Under the pieces are notes generated by a model. The model did not search any database. It worked only from the letters and a program-made list of their open reading frames with translations, and was not told the origin of the DNA. DNA of 64,000 bases, from positions 1-64,000 of the forward strand of contig NZ_CABEGA010000040.1 of assembly GCF_901521055.1 (NCBI RefSeq), given 5' to 3'. Positions 45,709 through 53,988 of the stretch are shown here, piece by piece. A program made the translations under genes and the position numbers. This DNA comes from Cellulomonas hominis. GTDB taxonomy: Bacteria; Actinomycetota; Actinomycetes; Actinomycetales; Cellulomonadaceae. Each line of letters begins with the position of its first letter. The stretch's first letter is position 1.

Positions 45709-46365
45709 TCACCGGTCGTGCGGCTCCGCGTCACCCACCAGCTCGGACAGCGGGGCCGCGCACGTGTCGCCGCGCCACGCCTCCAGTCCCTCGCGCACCG
45801 CGAACCCGGCGATGGCGAGCGCGGCGACCGGGTCGGCCCACCACCAGCCGAGGGCCCCGTTCAGCACGAGCCCGAGGAGGAGCACGCCGGAGAGCCACGC
45901 GCACAGCAGCGTCTGCCGCGAGTCCGCGACGGCCGACGCGGAGCCCAGCTCCCGGCCGGTGCGCCGCTCGACCCAGGACAGCACGGGCATGACCACCAGG
46001 CTCACGGCGGCCAGCACGATGCCGACCGTCGACGCCTCGGGCACCGTCCGGTCTGCCAGCGTCCGCACCGCGTCGACCGTCACGAACGTCGCCAGCCCCA
46101 GGAACGACACCGCGATCACCCGCACGGCTGCCCGCTCCCGGGCCTCCGGGTCGCGGCCGGCGAACTGCCACGCGACGGCCGCCGCGGACAGCACCTCCAC
46201 CACCGAGTCGAGCCCGAACGCGATCAGCGCGCCCGACGAGCTGATCCGCCCGGCGACGAGCGCCACGACCGCCTCGACGACGTTGTAGGCGATGGTCGCG
46301 GCCACGACCAGGCGGATGCGCCGCTGCAGCACCGTGCGGCGCGCGGCCTCCGGACGGGTGCCCAT
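45709..46365 (-). CDS. Cation diffusion facilitator-type heavy-metal efflux protein
   Basis: A 218-residue membrane protein with six helices of the CDF family: YNVVEAVVALVAGRISSSGALIAFGLDSVVEVLSA holds the first metal-site Asp, and SRQTLLCAWLSGVLLLGLVLNGALGWWWADPVAAL holds the second. The usual C-terminal cytoplasmic domain is nearly absent (short form). It should export a divalent metal. Its start overlaps the stop of the CmtR-like repressor gene (TGATG), so expression is coupled to that metal sensor; Cd, Pb or Zn are likely. Confidence 0.87.
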   Translation of the reverse strand: MGTRPEAARRTVLQRRIRLVVAATIAYNVVEAVVALVAGRISSSGALIAFGLDSVVEVLSAAAVAWQFAGRDPEARERAAVRVIAVSFLGLATFVTVDAVRTLADRTVPEASTVGIVLAAVSLVVMPVLSWVERRTGRELGSASAVADSRQTLLCAWLSGVLLLGLVLNGALGWWWADPVAALAIAGFAVREGLEAWRGDTCAAPLSELVGDAEPHDR

Positions 46366-46691
46366 CAGCAGGCGCAGTCCGGGCCGCAGCAGGCGGGGTC
46401 GACCGCCAGCACGAGCGTCAGCAGGTCCCCCAGCGCCGGGCCCAGGTGCGGGTCGGCGAGCCGGTACCAGGTGCGGCGCCCCTCGGGCACCGCGTCGACG
46501 AGCCCGCACCCGCGCAGGCAGGCGAGCTGGTTCGACATCACCTGCCGCGAGACGCCCAACGCGTCGGCGAGGTCGGACGGGCACGCGGGGGCCTCGCGCA
46601 GGGCCAGCAGGATGCGAGAGCGGGTGCCGTCGGACAGCGCGTGCCCGAGCCGCGCGAGCGCCGCGGTGTGCGTGAGCGTGACCGTCTCCAT
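46365..46691 (-). CDS. ArsR/SmtB metal-sensing repressor, CmtR-like
   Basis: A 108-residue winged-helix repressor. Recognition helix region SDLADALGVSRQVMSNQLACLRGCGL. Cys58 and Cys62 in the C-L-R-G-C element, with the C-terminal cluster Cys101, Cys102, Cys106 and Cys108, reproduce the Cys57/Cys61/Cys102 Cd(II)/Pb(II) site of M. tuberculosis CmtR. It should repress its own operon and release on metal binding. The ATG at 46691 lies about where transcription would begin, so the mRNA may be nearly leaderless. Confidence 0.88.
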   Translation of the reverse strand: METVTLTHTAALARLGHALSDGTRSRILLALREAPACPSDLADALGVSRQVMSNQLACLRGCGLVDAVPEGRRTWYRLADPHLGPALGDLLTLVLAVDPACCGPDCAC

Positions 46692-46701
46692 GACGGCGAC
46701 A

Positions 46702-46719
46702 GTACACGCATCGCTGTAC
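46702..46719 (-). promoter_or_regulatory. Candidate CmtR operator overlapping the -10 element
   Basis: The 18-bp sequence begins GTACA and ends TGTAC with a matching central AT, so it is a dyad. On the minus strand it overlaps TACTGT (46700-46705), a likely -10 about 8 bases before the repressor start codon. This position suits autorepression. Confidence 0.6.
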
Positions 46720-46792
46720 CGTCCTCCGCCGTGGCCGACTTCACCCCCGGTCCCGCTGAGCGTGTCGCGAGCCGGCGTCGCACACTGCCGCC

Positions 46793-47074
46793 GTGAACCT
46801 CGCGCAGACCGTCCCGGGTGGCATGTCCCGGTTGCGCGCCGCCGTCCCGCTGCTGAATGCGCACGCCGTCCCGCCGGGCGTGCACCACGACGTCGACCAC
46901 CCGGTCCCCGTCACCGTGACCCTGCGCTGGGCCTCCGGCACGGAGCGGGTGGACACCGTCGCCGTGGAGTGGACGGCGACCCTCGTCCGGGTGCGGATCA
47001 TGGACCTGCGGGTGATGACCGGCGCGGTGTGGGTGCCGGCGTCGGACGTGCGCCGCCGCACCCGCGACGACTGA
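46793..47074 (+). CDS. Hypothetical protein
   Basis: A 93-residue soluble protein, mainly beta-strand in character (VTVTLRWASGTERVDTVAVEWTATLVRVRIMDLRVM). No family recognised. GTG start at 46793 leaves 73 bases to the divergent repressor's operator; an in-frame ATG lies at 46823. Coding is supported by codon-position GC bias rather than homology. Confidence 0.55.
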   Translation: MNLAQTVPGGMSRLRAAVPLLNAHAVPPGVHHDVDHPVPVTVTLRWASGTERVDTVAVEWTATLVRVRIMDLRVMTGAVWVPASDVRRRTRDD

Positions 47075-47094
47075 CCGCAGGGGCGTCGGCGCGG

Positions 47095-47499
47095 CTAGCG
47101 GCGCCTGTCCGGGTCGGCCGTCGGGCGGTAGGCGACACCCAGGCCGCCGGCGATCGCCCCGAGCAGCGACGACACGACTCCGCAGGTCGCGAGGATCCGC
47201 TGCAGGTCCGTCGTCTCCAGCCAGATCGGCGCGAGCCCGCTGACCAGGAGCACCGTCCACGACGTGATCAGCAGCGTGAAGTACGCCACCGTGCGGACAC
47301 GCGGCGGGATCGACGGCGCGTCCGCACGCCGCGCCGGTGACGCCGCTCCCGGCCGGTCACCGGGTGCCTCACGACCGCGCGGGCCGGCTGCGGCCGCCAC
47401 CACCGACGTCCCCGCCTCCGAGACGAGCAGCACGTGCCGCGGCCGGCCGTTCGACGCAGCGGCGACGGCCGCCCCTCCTGACGCGACGGTGTCGGACAT
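47095..47499 (-). CDS. Holin-like two-helix membrane protein
   Basis: A 134-residue protein. The N-terminal ~70 residues are Ala/Gly/Arg-rich and probably disordered. RVRTVAYFTLLITSWTVLLV and CGVVSSLLGAIAGGLGVAY form two membrane helices separated by a short loop, ending GVAYRPTADPDRRR. Two helices, a charged tail and the GVAYRP ending resemble holins of actinobacteriophages. The ATG at 47499 has GGGAGGT upstream. It lies 66 bases downstream of an endolysin-like gene, giving an endolysin-holin order. Assignment rests on topology and context. Confidence 0.6.
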   Translation of the reverse strand: MSDTVASGGAAVAAASNGRPRHVLLVSEAGTSVVAAAAGPRGREAPGDRPGAASPARRADAPSIPPRVRTVAYFTLLITSWTVLLVSGLAPIWLETTDLQRILATCGVVSSLLGAIAGGLGVAYRPTADPDRRR

Positions 47500-47565
47500 C
47501 ACGCGACCTCCCCTGGTGCGCACGGGTTCGCCGGCTCACGCGAGCATCCCACCGGGGGTCGCGGC

Positions 47566-48135
47566 TCAGACGACTTTGCCGAGCCACTCGAGGCTGTCGA
47601 CCACCTGGACCTCGGCCGTCTTGGCGCGGAAGAACCCGTTGCGGATCTGCGACTGCAGGTCGGCGAGCGCCGCGGGGTTGGTGACGTGGGTCCGCTGGAT
47701 GCCGTTGCCCACCCAGACCCGACCGTCCCGGTACTGGTCCTTCAGCCGCGCGATGGCGATCATGTCATCCTCCTCGATCGGGGCGGGCGGCCGGGGCGCG
47801 GCGGCGCTGTGGTCCAGGACGAGGCGGTAGGCGGCGTGCCACCGCTCCGTCGGGTCGGTGTACGTCCAGCCGTACTCGGGGTGCGCGCGCATCCACTCGA
47901 TGGCGGGGTCCTTCAGGTCGAGCGCGTTGCCGACGACGTGCTCGGACTTCTCGACGGGCGCGACGTACGCGTCGAACTTGCCCGCGAGGTAGAGCGCGCG
48001 CAGGCGCTGCTGCTCGACGCGGTCCCGGAACGAGGAGGCGATCGCGACCGGGCAGCCCGCGTCGACCGCCCGCAGGAACGACGCCGCGGGAGCAGCCGCG
48101 AGCGAGTGCCCCTCGCAGATGCTCACGAGATCCAT
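47566..48135 (-). CDS. Phage-type M15 peptidase (VanY-like endolysin)
   Basis: A 189-residue protein without signal peptide. The M15 zinc site is complete: SEHVVGNALDL (SxH...D) and TERWHAAY (E-x-W-H), with VAIASSFRDRVEQQRLRALY upstream as in bacteriophage L-alanyl-D-glutamate or D-Ala-D-Ala-type endolysins. Lack of a signal peptide fits holin-dependent release. The C-terminal ~65 residues (MIAIARLKDQYRDGRVWVGNG...) form a separate unknown domain, possibly wall-binding. It lies 125 bases past the 3' end of rnpB and 66 bases before a holin-like gene. Confidence 0.78.
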   Translation of the reverse strand: MDLVSICEGHSLAAAPAASFLRAVDAGCPVAIASSFRDRVEQQRLRALYLAGKFDAYVAPVEKSEHVVGNALDLKDPAIEWMRAHPEYGWTYTDPTERWHAAYRLVLDHSAAAPRPPAPIEEDDMIAIARLKDQYRDGRVWVGNGIQRTHVTNPAALADLQSQIRNGFFRAKTAEVQVVDSLEWLGKVV

Positions 48136-48260
48136 GGTCACCACCCGGCGGCGGCAGCAGTGCTGGACGGCGGCGCCGACGCCGCCCAGGCGTCCATGAT
48201 GACGCGCAGGGTCGCAGCGAACGCCCGGTACACCGGGGGTGCGGCGTCCGTTCCGGCTCA

Positions 48261-48657
48261 GGTGCGGATGAGCTGGCCGGTACGCCGGGTTCTGTCCCCG
48301 CGCGCGGTTGCCCCCGCGCGGGTGGCGGCCATCCATCTACGACGTACGTTGCCGCACGCCTCCAGCGGCCTACCCGGGAGCTCGGGCGGGCAGCCCTCGA
48401 ACGCTCCCTGTCTGGCCTTGCTCCGGGTGGGGTTTACCGAGCCGCACCGGTCGCCCGGCACGCTGGTGGTCTCTTACACCACCGTTTCACCCTTACCCTC
48501 GCCGGCCCGGAGGCCGGTGAGGGCGGTCTGCTTTCTGTGGCACTGTCCCGCGGGTCACCCCGGGTGGGTGTTACCCACCACCCTGCCCTACGGAGCCCGG
48601 ACGTTCCTCGGCGAGCCCGAGGGCTCGACGCGGCCGCCTGGCCAGCTCATCCGCACC
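48261..48657 (-). ncRNA. rnpB: RNase P RNA, bacterial class A
   Basis: The 18-base ends pair perfectly as helix P1 (48640-48657 with 48261-48278). Read on the minus strand, the conserved core follows in order: GAGGAACGTCCGGGCTCC, ACAGTGCCACAGAAAGCAG, GGTAAGGGTGAAACGGTG, GTAAGAGACCACCAG, and near the 3' end ACAGAACCCGGCGTAC, which pairs back to form P4. This is the catalytic RNA that matures tRNA 5' ends. It starts 8 bases after the stop of a same-strand gene. Ends are given from P1 and may be off by a few bases. Confidence 0.95.
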
Positions 48658-48664
48658 CGTGAGC

Positions 48665-49540
48665 CTACCGCCCGCCCGCGCCCGTCTCGACCGGGCCGCC
48701 GGACTCCGTCAGGCGGTAGTGCAGCCGCAGCACGGGCAACCGCCCCAGGTCAAGGCGGTGGTCGGTGCGCAGGACGTCCTCCTCGTCGACGCGGACGTGG
48801 AACTCCTCGTGGACGGGGACCCGGCGCGCCCACGTGCCCCGCGCGCGCTCGACGACGAGGTAGGCGCCCGGGTCACCCCAGCCGCCCGGGCCGGAGGTGA
48901 GCACGAGCCCGCCGTCTGCCGTCGCGGTGGGGCGCAGCAGCACGACGAGCCGGCCGCCGGGCAGCGGGAACGCCACCCGGACGACCGGCGACCCGGACCC
49001 GGGCAGCCGCACGACGCCGTACACGCCGCTGAACACCACGTGTCCTGTGGCCCGGAGCCGCCGCAGCCACACCGCACCGACCTGCCGGCCCTCCCGCACG
49101 AACGGCGTGACCGTGCTCGTCATGCCCCGCGCGAGGTCGAGCGACCGCAGCGGGAGGGCGAGCTGCTCCAGCCGCCGGGCGAAGACCGCGGTGACGGCCC
49201 ACCCGAACGGCCAGGCCCACGGTGACCACCCGATCCACGCGTCGAGCCGCCACCGGCTCGTCTGCTCGTAGAACCGCCGGACGGGACCGGTCAGGGACGC
49301 CGCCGTGAACCCGGGGGCGTCGAGCTCGGCCATCGACCCCAGCAGCCCCCGGTCCTGGGCGTCGGCGTCCCGGACCCGCTCGGCGCCGAGTCGTCGCGCC
49401 TCCGCGTCGAGCCACGTCCCCGCGATCGGGCCGGTCTCTCCGACGGGTCCCTGCAACCACTCCTCGCGGCGCAGGTCCACGCGCCGCCCGGTCCACCGCA
49501 CCCACAGGCGTGTCGCCTCGTCCGTCCACCTCGCCGTCAC
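48665..49540 (-). CDS. Conserved hypothetical protein
   Basis: A 291-residue soluble protein without recognised motif. N-terminal helical part (WTDEATRLWVRWTGRRVDLR, RFYEQTSRWRLDAWIGWSPW), then a beta-rich half (RQVGAVWLRRLRATGHVVFSGVYGVVRLP, VVVLLRP, EEFHVRVDEEDVLRTDHRLDL). I recall similar uncharacterised actinobacterial proteins of this length. GTG start at 49540. It is immediately upstream of rnpB on the same strand, so the rnpB promoter probably lies inside its 3' end. Confidence 0.6.
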   Translation of the reverse strand: MTARWTDEATRLWVRWTGRRVDLRREEWLQGPVGETGPIAGTWLDAEARRLGAERVRDADAQDRGLLGSMAELDAPGFTAASLTGPVRRFYEQTSRWRLDAWIGWSPWAWPFGWAVTAVFARRLEQLALPLRSLDLARGMTSTVTPFVREGRQVGAVWLRRLRATGHVVFSGVYGVVRLPGSGSPVVRVAFPLPGGRLVVLLRPTATADGGLVLTSGPGGWGDPGAYLVVERARGTWARRVPVHEEFHVRVDEEDVLRTDHRLDLGRLPVLRLHYRLTESGGPVETGAGGR

Positions 49541-49663
49541 GCCCCGATGGTGCACCGGCTCCCGGTCCCGGGTCGCCCGCGGCGCGCCGGTCGGGCCGCT
49601 GGTCAGCCGGACGGAGCACCGTGTGCGGGCCCCCGGGGTTCGGGGCCGCACCGCCGCGACGCC

Positions 49664-49676
49664 TACGATGCACGCC
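49664..49676 (+). promoter_or_regulatory. -10 element implying leaderless yaaA transcript
   Basis: TACGAT at 49664-49669 is a good actinobacterial -10. Transcription would begin about 7 bases on, at 49676-49677, exactly at the GTG start of yaaA. An ATG overlapping the -10 (49668) would not be transcribed. Confidence 0.55.
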
Positions 49677-50462
49677 GTGCTCATCCTGCTGCCGCCCTCC
49701 GAGGGCAAGACCGCGCCGTCACGCGGCGCGGCCCTGGACCTCGCCGCGCTGTCCGCGCCGGACCTGACGCCGATGCGCGAGAAGGTGCTCGACGCGCTGG
49801 TCGCGGCGAGCGCCCGGCCGGACGCGGTGGAGGTGCTGGGGGTCGGGGCGGGCATCGCCGAGGAGGTCGCCCGCAACGTCGACCTCCGCGCCGCCCCGGC
49901 AGCCGAGGCCCGCCGCGTGTACTCGGGCGTGCTGTACGCCGCGGCCGGGCTCGACCGGCTGACCCCGGCCGGTCGGCGGAGGGCCGCGGAGTCGGTGCGC
50001 GTCGTGTCCGGGCTGTGGGGTCTGGTCGCGCCGGAGGACCGCATCCCGGCGTACCGCCTGTCGATGGGCGTCGACCTGCCCGGCCTCGGCCCGCTCGCGA
50101 CGGCGTGGCGCGACGCCCTCGCCGCGGAGCTGGATCCCCGCGCGCTCGCCGGCGACCTGATCGTGGACTGCCGGTCCGCGACCTACCTGGCCGCGTGGCG
50201 ACCGCCCCGCGCCGCGCACGGGACGTGGGTGCAGGTCCGGGTGCTGCGGGAGCTCGACGGCGCCCGGTCGGTCGTGTCGCACCACGCCAAGCACACCCGC
50301 GGCGTGCTCACCCGGCACCTGCTGTCACGCCGCGGCAAGGAGCCGCGCACAGCGCAGGAGCTGGCACGCGTCGCGGCCGAGCTCGTCGGGACGGAGCTGC
50401 TCGCCGTCGAGCTCGACGCACCGACGGGCCGCGGCGCGACCCTGTCTCTGGTCGTTGCCTGA
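49677..50462 (+). CDS. yaaA: YaaA-family peroxide-stress protein (UPF0246/DUF328)
   Basis: A 261-residue protein opening with the family start LILLPPSEGKTAPSRG. It also has YSGVLYAAAGLD, GLWGLVAPEDRIPAYRLSM and SHHAKHTRGVLTRHLL. E. coli YaaA limits free iron and DNA damage during H2O2 stress and has a DNA-binding fold. The GTG at 49677 matches the family's usual first residue and the predicted transcription start. It converges with the ABC permease gene (10 bases between stops). Confidence 0.87.
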   Translation: MLILLPPSEGKTAPSRGAALDLAALSAPDLTPMREKVLDALVAASARPDAVEVLGVGAGIAEEVARNVDLRAAPAAEARRVYSGVLYAAAGLDRLTPAGRRRAAESVRVVSGLWGLVAPEDRIPAYRLSMGVDLPGLGPLATAWRDALAAELDPRALAGDLIVDCRSATYLAAWRPPRAAHGTWVQVRVLRELDGARSVVSHHAKHTRGVLTRHLLSRRGKEPRTAQELARVAAELVGTELLAVELDAPTGRGATLSLVVA

Positions 50463-50472
50463 CGCGGCCCTG

Positions 50473-51540
50473 TCAGCGGTTCTTGAAGTAGCGGAACAGG
50501 TGGCGCTCACGCACGGCGAGCGCCCCGAGGGCTGTCCCGACGAGTGCCCCGGCTGCGCCGAGCGTCGGGCCGCGCGCGGCGAGCGTCAGCACCGCGTCGA
50601 GGTCCTGCACCCCCGCGCGGCCGACCACCACGAGCAGCGCGACCAGGCAGACACCGGCCCCGGTCACCGCCCAGACCGCTGCCTCGACGAGCGCGACGGC
50701 GATCAGGGCCGAGCGGGACTGCCCCACGTGCAGCGCAGCGGCGTGCTCGAGGCGCCGACGCCGCACGGCGGCCACGCCCATCAGCAGCCCGACCAGGGCG
50801 CAGGCGTCCACCGCCCGCCGGGTGGGACGCTCGGCGAACAGAGCGGCACCCTCGAACGTCGCGCCGTGGACCTTGTTCACCTGCGCCACCGTCGCGGGTT
50901 CGGCGGCCGCGGGGTCGACGCTGGCCGCGGTGCGCAGCCAGTCCTGGTCCGCGGCGGTCGGCGGCCACGCACGGGCCCAGCACTCGTCGTACGGAGCCGC
51001 GCCCGCGTCGGGCATCAGCACGGCCAGCCGGAGCCGGACGTCCCGGCCGTCGTCCGGCCAGGGGAAGGTCGCGGCGACGCGCACGGGGCCGTCGACCGAC
51101 AGCAGCTCCTCTCCCGGACGGATGTCGAGCATCCGCGCCAGCTCCTCCGACACCCAGACCCCGCCCGTCTCCGCGCCGTGCGCACCGACCAGCCCGGCGA
51201 GCGCCGGCGAGACCGTGAACGCCGCGAGGTCGCGCCCCGGCAGTGCCCGTGCGCGGACCGGGTCCGCGGCGCGCAACGCCCCCGCCGCCTCGATGCCGCC
51301 GACCCCCTCGAGCCCGTCACAGGCGCGGGCGTCGATCCGCCCGGGGGCGCTCAGCGCCAGCGTGTCCGCAGCAGAACCGCGGTAGGTCTCTGCCCGCGCC
51401 TCGAGCTGGACGACCGCCAGGGCGTCGATCCCCGCGAGCAGCCCGCACCCGAGGGCGAGCAGCAACGCGAGCGTGGCCGCCCGGGCGGTGCCGGAGCCGA
51501 CGTCCCGAGCGGCCTCACCGAGGATCGAGCGCAGTCTCAC
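50473..51540 (-). CDS. FtsX/MacB-type ABC permease
   Basis: A 355-residue protein with the four-helix MacB topology: one N-terminal helix (LALLLALGCGLLAGIDALAV, about 23-42), a ~190-residue extracytoplasmic domain, then three C-terminal helices (about 245-262, 275-303, 322-342). Such permeases are mechanotransmission ABC partners that drive periplasmic or wall-side events rather than classical translocation. The GTG start overlaps the ATPase stop (GTGA). Last gene of a four-gene operon with a MacA-like peptidoglycan-binding protein, so I infer export of the adjacent secreted peptide or immunity to it. Confidence 0.78.
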   Translation of the reverse strand: MRLRSILGEAARDVGSGTARAATLALLLALGCGLLAGIDALAVVQLEARAETYRGSAADTLALSAPGRIDARACDGLEGVGGIEAAGALRAADPVRARALPGRDLAAFTVSPALAGLVGAHGAETGGVWVSEELARMLDIRPGEELLSVDGPVRVAATFPWPDDGRDVRLRLAVLMPDAGAAPYDECWARAWPPTAADQDWLRTAASVDPAAAEPATVAQVNKVHGATFEGAALFAERPTRRAVDACALVGLLMGVAAVRRRRLEHAAALHVGQSRSALIAVALVEAAVWAVTGAGVCLVALLVVVGRAGVQDLDAVLTLAARGPTLGAAGALVGTALGALAVRERHLFRYFKNR

Positions 51541-52181
51541 CGGCCGGACTCCTCGGAGTCCGACTGCGCGCGCATGTCGATGACGTGGTCGCAGGCGTCG
51601 CGCGTGCCAGGGTCGTGCGTCGCGATGACCACGACGGCACCGCTCGCGGCGACACCGGCGAGCGTCTCGTTCACGGTGGCCGCGGTACGGACGTCGAGCT
51701 GCGCGGTCGGCTCGTCCACGAGCAGCAGGTCGGGCGCGGCGCACACCGCCCGCGCGAGCATGAGCCGCTGCGCCTCACCGCCCGACAGCGCTGCGAACGG
51801 CCGGTCGGCGAGGTCCGCGAGGCGGAACGCGTCCATGACCTCGCGCGCCCGGTGTCCTGCCGCTCGCCGGGTGGCACCGCGCGCGAGCAGGGGAAGCACC
51901 ACGTGGTCGAGCGCGGTGCGCCGTGCGACACCGTGCGGGTTCTGGAACACCCACCCGGTACGAGCGACCCCCCGCAGGGTGAGGACGCCCTCGGTGGGCC
52001 GCTCCCACCCCGCGAGGATGCCCAGCAGGGTCGACTTCCCGCAGCCGGACGGCCCCACCACCCCGGTCAGCTCGCCCGGGCGGAGCGCGAGCTCCAGCCC
52101 GCGGAACAACCAGTCGGTGCCTCGGAACCGGTGGCCGAGCCCGGTTCCGACGACCGCGACCTCACGCGCGCCGGGGCTCAT
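51537..52181 (-). CDS. ABC transporter ATP-binding protein (MacB/LolD-like)
   Basis: A 214-residue ATPase: Walker A GPSGCGKST, Q-loop WVFQNPHGVA, signature LSGGEAQRLMLARAV, Walker B LLLVDEPTAQLD and H-switch ATHDPGTRD. Its size and sequence fit the MacB/LolD/FtsE group. The ATG at 52181 overlaps the upstream stop (ATGA) and its own stop overlaps the permease start, so all three proteins are translated in a chain. Ends with an Asp/Glu/Ser tail. Confidence 0.92.
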   Translation of the reverse strand: MSPGAREVAVVGTGLGHRFRGTDWLFRGLELALRPGELTGVVGPSGCGKSTLLGILAGWERPTEGVLTLRGVARTGWVFQNPHGVARRTALDHVVLPLLARGATRRAAGHRAREVMDAFRLADLADRPFAALSGGEAQRLMLARAVCAAPDLLLVDEPTAQLDVRTAATVNETLAGVAASGAVVVIATHDPGTRDACDHVIDMRAQSDSEESGR

Positions 52182-53317
52182 GCGCACCCGGCGCCGAGGG
52201 CGTCCGGACCGACGTCCACGCTCTCGGGAGCCGGCGTGCCGTCCGCCGGGACGACGAGACTGGCACCGAGCGCCGAGCCGACGAGGGTCACGGGCAGCAC
52301 CTGACCGTCCGACCGCACGCACGCGGCGGTACCGTCCAGCCCCAGCACGGCGCTCGCCGGCACGCGCAGCGCGCTGACGGGCTCGCTGAGCGCGAGCTCC
52401 GCGGTGGCGGAGGTGGGGCTGTCCGACGCCCTGGTGGCGGCATACTCCTCGGTCGCCGCGACCGCGGAGAGGAAGCCCGGCTCGGTCACGGCTCCCTCGG
52501 CGTCCAGAGGCGCGCGGTGCCCGAAGAGCTCGAGCGTGCGCGGGCCCGGGGCCAGGTCCGCGGGCGACTGGGTCACGCGGACCGCACGCAGCCGACCGGC
52601 GACGCTGCCGACGACGCCGCCCTCCGGCACCGCGGCCCCGGGCACGGCGTCCCAGGTCGCGGGGGTGATGCCGTCCTCAGGGATCCAGAGCACACCGGCC
52701 TGCAGCAGCTCCCCGGAGGGCCGCGCGATGCCGGACCGCCGCTGCAGCTCCCGGACGGCCGCCGCTGTGGTCGCGCCGAACCGCGCGGTCGACGGCCCGG
52801 CGGTCGACTCGCGTGCGGCCGGGGCGCGGACGTCGAAGCCGAGGCGAGCGAGCTCCTCCTGCACCGCCGCCACGTCGTTCCCCTGGTCCCCGACGCGGAG
52901 GTCGCGGTACAGGGGCACCGTCGTGCGCAGGGCGATCACAGGCTGGTCGTCGACGCGCAGGGCGACCGTGCCGGACATCAGCGGCGTCCCCGCGCCGCCC
53001 CCCGACGCCGTGACGGTGCCCGCAGCAGAGGTTCGGAGGTCCTGCTCCTCGGTCACCTCGAGCGACACGGGTACGGACCGCTCGTCCGCGAACGACTGGA
53101 CGGTGACGGGAACTCGGCGGACGCTCGCGGGCTCACGCAGGTGCGCGGGCGGTTCCTGGGGAGAGAGCGCGTACCCGGCACCGACGCCCGCGGTCGCGAG
53201 GAGCAGCCCGACGAGCGCGAGGGCGGGAGCGTGGCGGACGTACCGGCGCGTGCGGTCCCCTCGTACCCGGCCCGCGTCCCCGTCGCCGGGCTGCTCGTCA
53301 GCCGGCCGCGACCGCAT
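52178..53317 (-). CDS. MacA/HlyD-like peptidoglycan-binding adaptor protein
   Basis: A 379-residue protein with one N-terminal helix (APALALVGLLLATAGVGAGYAL, about 31-52) and an extracytoplasmic part. It has a HlyD/MacA-like barrel sandwich (VSLEVTEEQDLRTSAAGTVT ... PVIALRTTVPLYRDLRVGDQG), interrupted by a PG_binding_1 domain (GNDVAAVQEELARLGFDV ... ATTAAAVRELQRRSGI), and a distal beta-barrel with ALRVPASAVLGLDG. This fits actinobacterial adaptor proteins that couple MacB-type ABC complexes to the wall. It overlaps the lipoprotein gene by 20 bases and the ATPase gene by 4. Confidence 0.82.
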   Translation of the reverse strand: MRSRPADEQPGDGDAGRVRGDRTRRYVRHAPALALVGLLLATAGVGAGYALSPQEPPAHLREPASVRRVPVTVQSFADERSVPVSLEVTEEQDLRTSAAGTVTASGGGAGTPLMSGTVALRVDDQPVIALRTTVPLYRDLRVGDQGNDVAAVQEELARLGFDVRAPAARESTAGPSTARFGATTAAAVRELQRRSGIARPSGELLQAGVLWIPEDGITPATWDAVPGAAVPEGGVVGSVAGRLRAVRVTQSPADLAPGPRTLELFGHRAPLDAEGAVTEPGFLSAVAATEEYAATRASDSPTSATAELALSEPVSALRVPASAVLGLDGTAACVRSDGQVLPVTLVGSALGASLVVPADGTPAPESVDVGPDALGAGCA

Positions 53318-53945
53318 AGCCGGCTCCGTGCAGGCAGGCCTGCACCTCCGGGTCCTGCGCGTCGAACGACGCCGCGTCGAGGTCACCGTCGAAGTCGCGC
53401 TCGAACGCCTCGGCGTCGTAGTCGGCCGGGACCGCACCGAGATCTACGAGGCAGCCGGCGGCGACGGCGGCCGGGTCGGCGAGCAGGTCCGGGTTGACCT
53501 GCTGCTGCGCGTACAGGGCCTCGATCCGCATCGTCGTGTGCTCGGCGCAGTCGCCCGTGCGCTCCAGGTACTCCTCGACCGCCGCCTCGTCGGCGAGGTC
53601 GGGCGGCGTGATCCGGTAGATCCCGTTGCTGGCCTTCTCCGCGACCTGCTCGTACCCGAGGTCGCGCACGCACCGGTCGAACCGGGCGAACGCCTCCTCG
53701 TAGTCCGCGTCGCTGATCTCCCCGGTGGCCACGGCGCGCTCGAAGACGTCCCGCTCGAACTCCGACAGCTCGGCGTCCTCCAGCTCCTGCTCGAACAGCG
53801 CCGTCAGGCTGGTCGCGAGGCGCTCGCCACCGGTGTCCGCGGGCGGATCCGGTTCCGCGGCAGGCGAGCAGGCCGCCACGAGGACGAGCAGCGACGCGAC
53901 GGCAAGATGACGAGCAGCGCGGAACGGGCGAGGACGGGTACGCAT
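53298..53945 (-). CDS. Secreted lipoprotein
   Basis: A 215-residue lipoprotein. The signal peptide ends in the lipobox LLVLVAAC, so Cys26 is lipidated. The mature part is acidic and helical, with two related segments around conserved Cys: ARFDRCVRDLGYEQVAE and TGDCAEHTTMR, then AGCLVDLG and VQACLHGAGY. Four cysteines may form two disulfides. No known family function. It heads the operon with adaptor, ATPase and permease and lies just after the attenuator-like hairpin; an immunity or substrate-capture role is a guess. Confidence 0.78.
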   Translation of the reverse strand: MRTRPRPFRAARHLAVASLLVLVAACSPAAEPDPPADTGGERLATSLTALFEQELEDAELSEFERDVFERAVATGEISDADYEEAFARFDRCVRDLGYEQVAEKASNGIYRITPPDLADEAAVEEYLERTGDCAEHTTMRIEALYAQQQVNPDLLADPAAVAAGCLVDLGAVPADYDAEAFERDFDGDLDAASFDAQDPEVQACLHGAGYAVAAG

Positions 53946-53988
53946 GCGGGCTCCGGGGGGGTGCGGGCGGGGCGGAGGCGGGAACGGC

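Noticed and set aside
47686-48900. Plus-strand 404-residue open frame across rnpB
   Set aside because: It reads through the conserved RNase P RNA and antisense to the M15 gene, with no family resemblance.
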